Shown one piece after another: positions 61,799 through 64,000 of a DNA stretch of 64,000 bases. The DNA is taken from assembly GCF_024168485.1 (NCBI RefSeq), contig NZ_JALJVY010000005.1, forward strand, positions 186,001 to 250,000, read 5' to 3'. The notes beneath the pieces were generated by a model. The model ran no database searches. It was given only the letters and a program-made list of their open reading frames with translations, and was not told where the DNA came from. This DNA comes from Sphingobium sp. OAS761. GTDB taxonomy: Bacteria > Pseudomonadota > Alphaproteobacteria > Sphingomonadales > Sphingomonadaceae. The position numbers were made by a program, and so were the translations under genes. The first letter of the stretch is position 1, and each line of letters opens with the position of its first letter.

Positions 61799-62596
61799 AT
61801 GTCCGCCTTCACCATCGCTGCCCTTTACCGGTTTGCCTCCTTTCCCGACCCGCAAGCGCTGGCCGGCCGACTACGGGCATTGACCGCTGACCTCGGCCTG
61901 TGCGGCACGCTGATCCTGGCGACCGAGGGGATCAACGGCACCGTTGCCGGATCGGCCGACGCAATCGCGACGCTGGTCGCGCATATCCGGACATTGCCCG
62001 GCTGTGCCGACCTGGACGTCAAATATGCCACGGCTGAACAGGCGCCCTTCGCGCGTATGAAAATCAAGGTGAAGCGGGAGATCGTGACGCTGGGGGCGGG
62101 GGACCTGGACCCGGCGAATGCCGCGGGGACCCATCTCGATCCGGCCGACTGGAACGCGCTGATCGCCGATCCCGACACCATCGTGATCGACACGCGCAAC
62201 GGCTATGAGGTCGCGTGCGGCACGTTTGAACGCGCCATCGATCCGAAAACCGGTTCCTTTCGCGATTTTCCCGCCTGGTTCGATGCGTTCGCTGCGCAAT
62301 TGCCGGACCGGGGCCGCACGCGCCGGATCGCCATGTTCTGCACCGGCGGCATACGCTGCGAGAAGTCGACCGCGCTGGTCAGGGCGCGGGGCTTTGGCGA
62401 GGTCTACCACCTCAAGGGCGGCATATTGCGCTATCTGGAGGAGGTGCCGGAAGCCGACAGCCTGTGGCGGGGCGATTGCTATGTGTTCGACGAGCGCGTG
62501 GCGGTCGGCCATGGCCTGCGACCGGGCGAACATCGCCTGTGCAAAGCCTGCGGCCTGGCGCATCGCGGCGATGAATGCCACGCTTGTCCGGCCTGA
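61799..62596 (+). CDS. trhO: tRNA uridine(34) hydroxylase (rhodanese-like, TrhO)
   Basis: TrhO uses O2 to hydroxylate U34 in certain tRNAs (prephenate-independent route to ho5U). The 265-aa product has an N-terminal ferredoxin-like domain (ATEGINGTVAGSADAI), a rhodanese domain (IDTRNGYEVACGTF) and the active site CTGGIRCEK (Cys181), followed by a C-terminal zinc-like segment (CKACGLAHRGDECHAC). I chose ATG 61799; the frame is open 22 codons further upstream. It is divergent from pdeM. Confidence 0.93.
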   Translation: MSAFTIAALYRFASFPDPQALAGRLRALTADLGLCGTLILATEGINGTVAGSADAIATLVAHIRTLPGCADLDVKYATAEQAPFARMKIKVKREIVTLGAGDLDPANAAGTHLDPADWNALIADPDTIVIDTRNGYEVACGTFERAIDPKTGSFRDFPAWFDAFAAQLPDRGRTRRIAMFCTGGIRCEKSTALVRARGFGEVYHLKGGILRYLEEVPEADSLWRGDCYVFDERVAVGHGLRPGEHRLCKACGLAHRGDECHACPA

Positions 62597-62602
62597 TTCA
62601 CG

Positions 62603-63313
62603 TCATGCCCGATAACGGTGCAGACCGGTTCCGTGCGCGCGCAGCCACGCGCGGGCCGGTTTCGGATCGGCGCCATGGATGCGCATATGGGCGGCATGAA
62701 AGGCCGCGCTATGGTCCATGTGCAGCAGGTGGGCCAGTTCATGCGCGACGGTGGCGCGCCGTATCTCAGGCGGACAGAGGATCAGGCGCCAGCTGTAACG
62801 GATCGTGCCCGATGCCGTGCAACTGCCCCAGCGGGTGCGGGGATCGCCGATGCCGACCGCCGTCACGATCAGGCCATGGTCGCGGGCCAATGCCATCGTC
62901 TCGTTTTCCAGAACGGCCTTCGCCCGGTTCCGCAGCCAGCGTTCCACACGTCTGCCTACCGATTCGATCGCGCCGCCAAGGACCAGCCGATCCCGTTCCA
63001 GCCGGATGGTGCGGGTTGCACCCGTGATCCAGCATATCCGCGTCTCGCGTCCTTCCAGAGGAAACACGGCGCCATGTGCCAGCCGGGTAATGGCGGGCTG
63101 TTCCGCCAGTTGCGCGCGGACCCAGCCTTCATGTCCCTGCGCCCAGCCCAGCGCCTTGCGCAGGTTCGCACGTGCGGGCAGCGAAAGGCGCAATTCGCCG
63201 CGCGTGCCATCGAAGCTCAGCCGATAGGTCTTTGCCCGGGGCGACCGGCGCACAAGCACCGGCATTGCCACGCCATCGATGAGGATCGCCGCGTCACAAT
63301 TCCCGGTCGACAA
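62603..63313 (-). CDS. YgjP/M48-like metallopeptidase (DUF45/SprT-type)
   Basis: The 236-aa product has the zinc motif HELAHLLHMDHSAAF in the C-terminal third (HExxH plus a downstream His), preceded by RTRWGSCTASGTIRYSWRL, the typical YgjP/DUF45 block. The N-terminal half is a strand-rich domain with RRSPRAKTYRL. A cytoplasmic metalloprotease is inferred; targets are unknown. It follows the YcgN-like gene with a 20-bp overlap. Confidence 0.88.
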   Translation of the reverse strand: MSTGNCDAAILIDGVAMPVLVRRSPRAKTYRLSFDGTRGELRLSLPARANLRKALGWAQGHEGWVRAQLAEQPAITRLAHGAVFPLEGRETRICWITGATRTIRLERDRLVLGGAIESVGRRVERWLRNRAKAVLENETMALARDHGLIVTAVGIGDPRTRWGSCTASGTIRYSWRLILCPPEIRRATVAHELAHLLHMDHSAAFHAAHMRIHGADPKPARAWLRAHGTGLHRYRA

Positions 63314-63731
63314 GATGATTCTCCCAGTCGCCGGCGTCCGCTTCGGCGATGGTCCAGCCGCGAACCGATTCGCCGGCGCGATGCACTGCCTCCCGGTCGC
63401 CGCAGACCAGATAGTGCCAGTCGGGCAGCGGCAGTCCCTCTTCGCGCAGGCGATAGGCGCAGGTACGGGGAAGCCAGCCGATCTGCCGGACCTTCGCTGG
63501 CGTCAGCCGCACGCAATCGGGCACGAATTGCCGGCGATTTTTATAGTTGCTGCATTGCCCGCTCTGTCGATCGAGCAGGCGGCAAGCGATGTTGGTGGGG
63601 TAGATGCGCCCGGTGTCGGAATCCTCCGCCTTGTGCAGGCAGCATTTGCCGCAGCCATCGCACAGGGCTTCCCATTCGGCCCGGTCGAGCTGGTCGAGCG
63701 GCTTTTCCCAGAAGGGCGTCACTTCACCCAT
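63294..63731 (-). CDS. YcgN-like cysteine-cluster protein (UPF0260)
   Basis: The 145-aa product has the cysteine cluster CDGCGKCCLHK (about residues 24-34) and further cysteines (IACRLLDRQSGQCSNYKNR, VPDCVRLTP, PRTCAYRL, YLVCGDRE), the signature of UPF0260/YcgN proteins. The cysteines probably bind a metal or Fe-S cluster. Function is unknown. It overlaps the neighbouring genes on both sides (20 and 13 bp), so the SCO-ycgN-ygjP series is one transcription unit. Confidence 0.9.
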   Translation of the reverse strand: MGEVTPFWEKPLDQLDRAEWEALCDGCGKCCLHKAEDSDTGRIYPTNIACRLLDRQSGQCSNYKNRRQFVPDCVRLTPAKVRQIGWLPRTCAYRLREEGLPLPDWHYLVCGDREAVHRAGESVRGWTIAEADAGDWENHLVDREL

Positions 63732-64000
63732 TGGTCCAGAAAGGCCGCGACCTTGTCGGGCGCGCCTTCGTCCTCGTCCGCGGTAGCGGGATTGTCGACC
63801 GGCACCAGCGCGATCGGCTTGCCGGCCGGATCGAACAGATAGGGCGTGCGGCTATGGCTCACCAGATAGTCGCTGGCGCCGCCGGCATCCTCCCGACCAT
63901 AGACGACGGCAAAATCCTTCGCGACCGCGGCGATCTGTTCGGGGCTGCCGGTCAGGCCGATCAGCCGCGGGTGGAACGCGGCGACATAGGTTTTGAGCAC
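63719..64000 (-). CDS. SCO1/SenC-family protein (partial, N-terminus beyond right edge)
   Basis: Only the C-terminal 93 codons are in the window; the frame runs off the right edge. The segment contains the SCO-type copper ligand His in VSHSRTPYLFDPAGKP and FHPRLIGLTGSPEQIAAVAKDF, the characteristic C-terminal part of SCO proteins. They bring copper to the CuA site of cytochrome c oxidase or act as thiol oxidoreductases. The CxxxC motif would be upstream and cannot be seen. Confidence 0.88.
   Translation of the reverse strand: MLKTYVAAFHPRLIGLTGSPEQIAAVAKDFAVVYGREDAGGASDYLVSHSRTPYLFDPAGKPIALVPVDNPATADEDEGAPDKVAAFLDQWVK

Noticed and set aside
1..64000. CRISPR array, insertion sequence, prophage, riboswitch or toxin-antitoxin system
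   Set aside because: No regular repeat-spacer series, transposase or integrase motif, phage structural gene, or recognisable riboswitch or toxin pair was found. The only mobile-element trace is the scar at tRNA-Ser.

Overview
The window looks like a piece of the chromosome of a high-GC alphaproteobacterium, most likely a sphingomonad (Sphingomonadaceae: Sphingobium/Sphingomonas/Novosphingobium type). The evidence is gene content and order: MipZ, EipA (DUF1134), MmcB, the F1-ATPase zeta/DUF1476 protein, a CBP3-type cytochrome bc1 chaperone, HemJ, two TonB-dependent receptors (one dead), and the block hemE | ppsR-maf-aroE-coaE-dnaQ that flanks the replication origin in Caulobacter and relatives. 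No plasmid, prophage, IS element or CRISPR array is visible. The only clearly accessory stretch is a decayed segment next to a tRNA-Ser gene.

Layout. 1-9.0 kb: a cPLA2/patatin-like lipoprotein (cut by the left edge), a ubiA-phospholipase D pair, rsmE, gshA, an ICMT-type membrane methyltransferase, and an XRE-family regulator divergent from isocitrate lyase (aceA) across a palindromic operator candidate. 10.9-16.9 kb: a DUF885 Tat-exported peptidase-like protein, a GST, then leuC - a 36-aa small ORF - leuD, DUF1476, BolA and monothiol glutaredoxin. 17.0-18.7 kb: a TonB-receptor pseudogene fused to an unrelated fragment, ending at tRNA-Ser(GCU); this is probably an old integration scar. 18.9-26.0 kb: eipA, dinB, a lipoprotein, DUF177 and the bc1 chaperone, bamE, a low-molecular-weight phosphatase, and an ATP-grasp/polysaccharide deacetylase pair. 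26.2-34.1 kb: maeB facing away from mutS-glnD. 34.1-49.4 kb: an almost wholly minus-strand block (L,D-transpeptidase, ribA, xthA, lolA, ftsK, GNAT, EamA, ispG, fadL-like porin, phosphohexomutase, J-domain protein, mipZ, hemJ, hemE), interrupted by panC and a 32-aa membrane ORF on the plus strand. 49.4-49.7 kb: the likely oriC. 49.7-56.7 kb: a plus-strand block (ppsR, maf, aroE, coaE, dnaQ, hpf, ptsN, thioesterase, DUF1491, SleB-type hydrolase, mmcB). 56.8-64 kb: a ThiE-like protein, the YggS-type PLP protein, a 938-aa TonB receptor, pdeM, trhO, a YgjP-like metalloprotease, a YcgN-like protein and a partial SCO protein.

How it fits together. Most of the window is housekeeping: cofactors (ubiquinone, glutathione, riboflavin, pantothenate/CoA, heme, isoprenoids), leucine and shikimate synthesis, DNA replication and repair, and envelope maintenance. 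Transcription runs away from the proposed origin on both sides, as expected for highly expressed genes on leading strands. Many neighbours overlap by 1-4 nt (ATGA or TGATG), so operon structure is well supported.

The points most worth a second look are the origin, the 36-aa ORF translationally coupled between leuC and leuD, the ispG ribosome binding site buried in a perfect palindrome, the operator between aceA and its presumed regulator, the tRNA-Ser scar, the ATP-grasp/deacetylase pair of unknown product, and several intergenic regions that look like small-RNA genes. I did not find a clearly new multi-gene defence or metabolic system.
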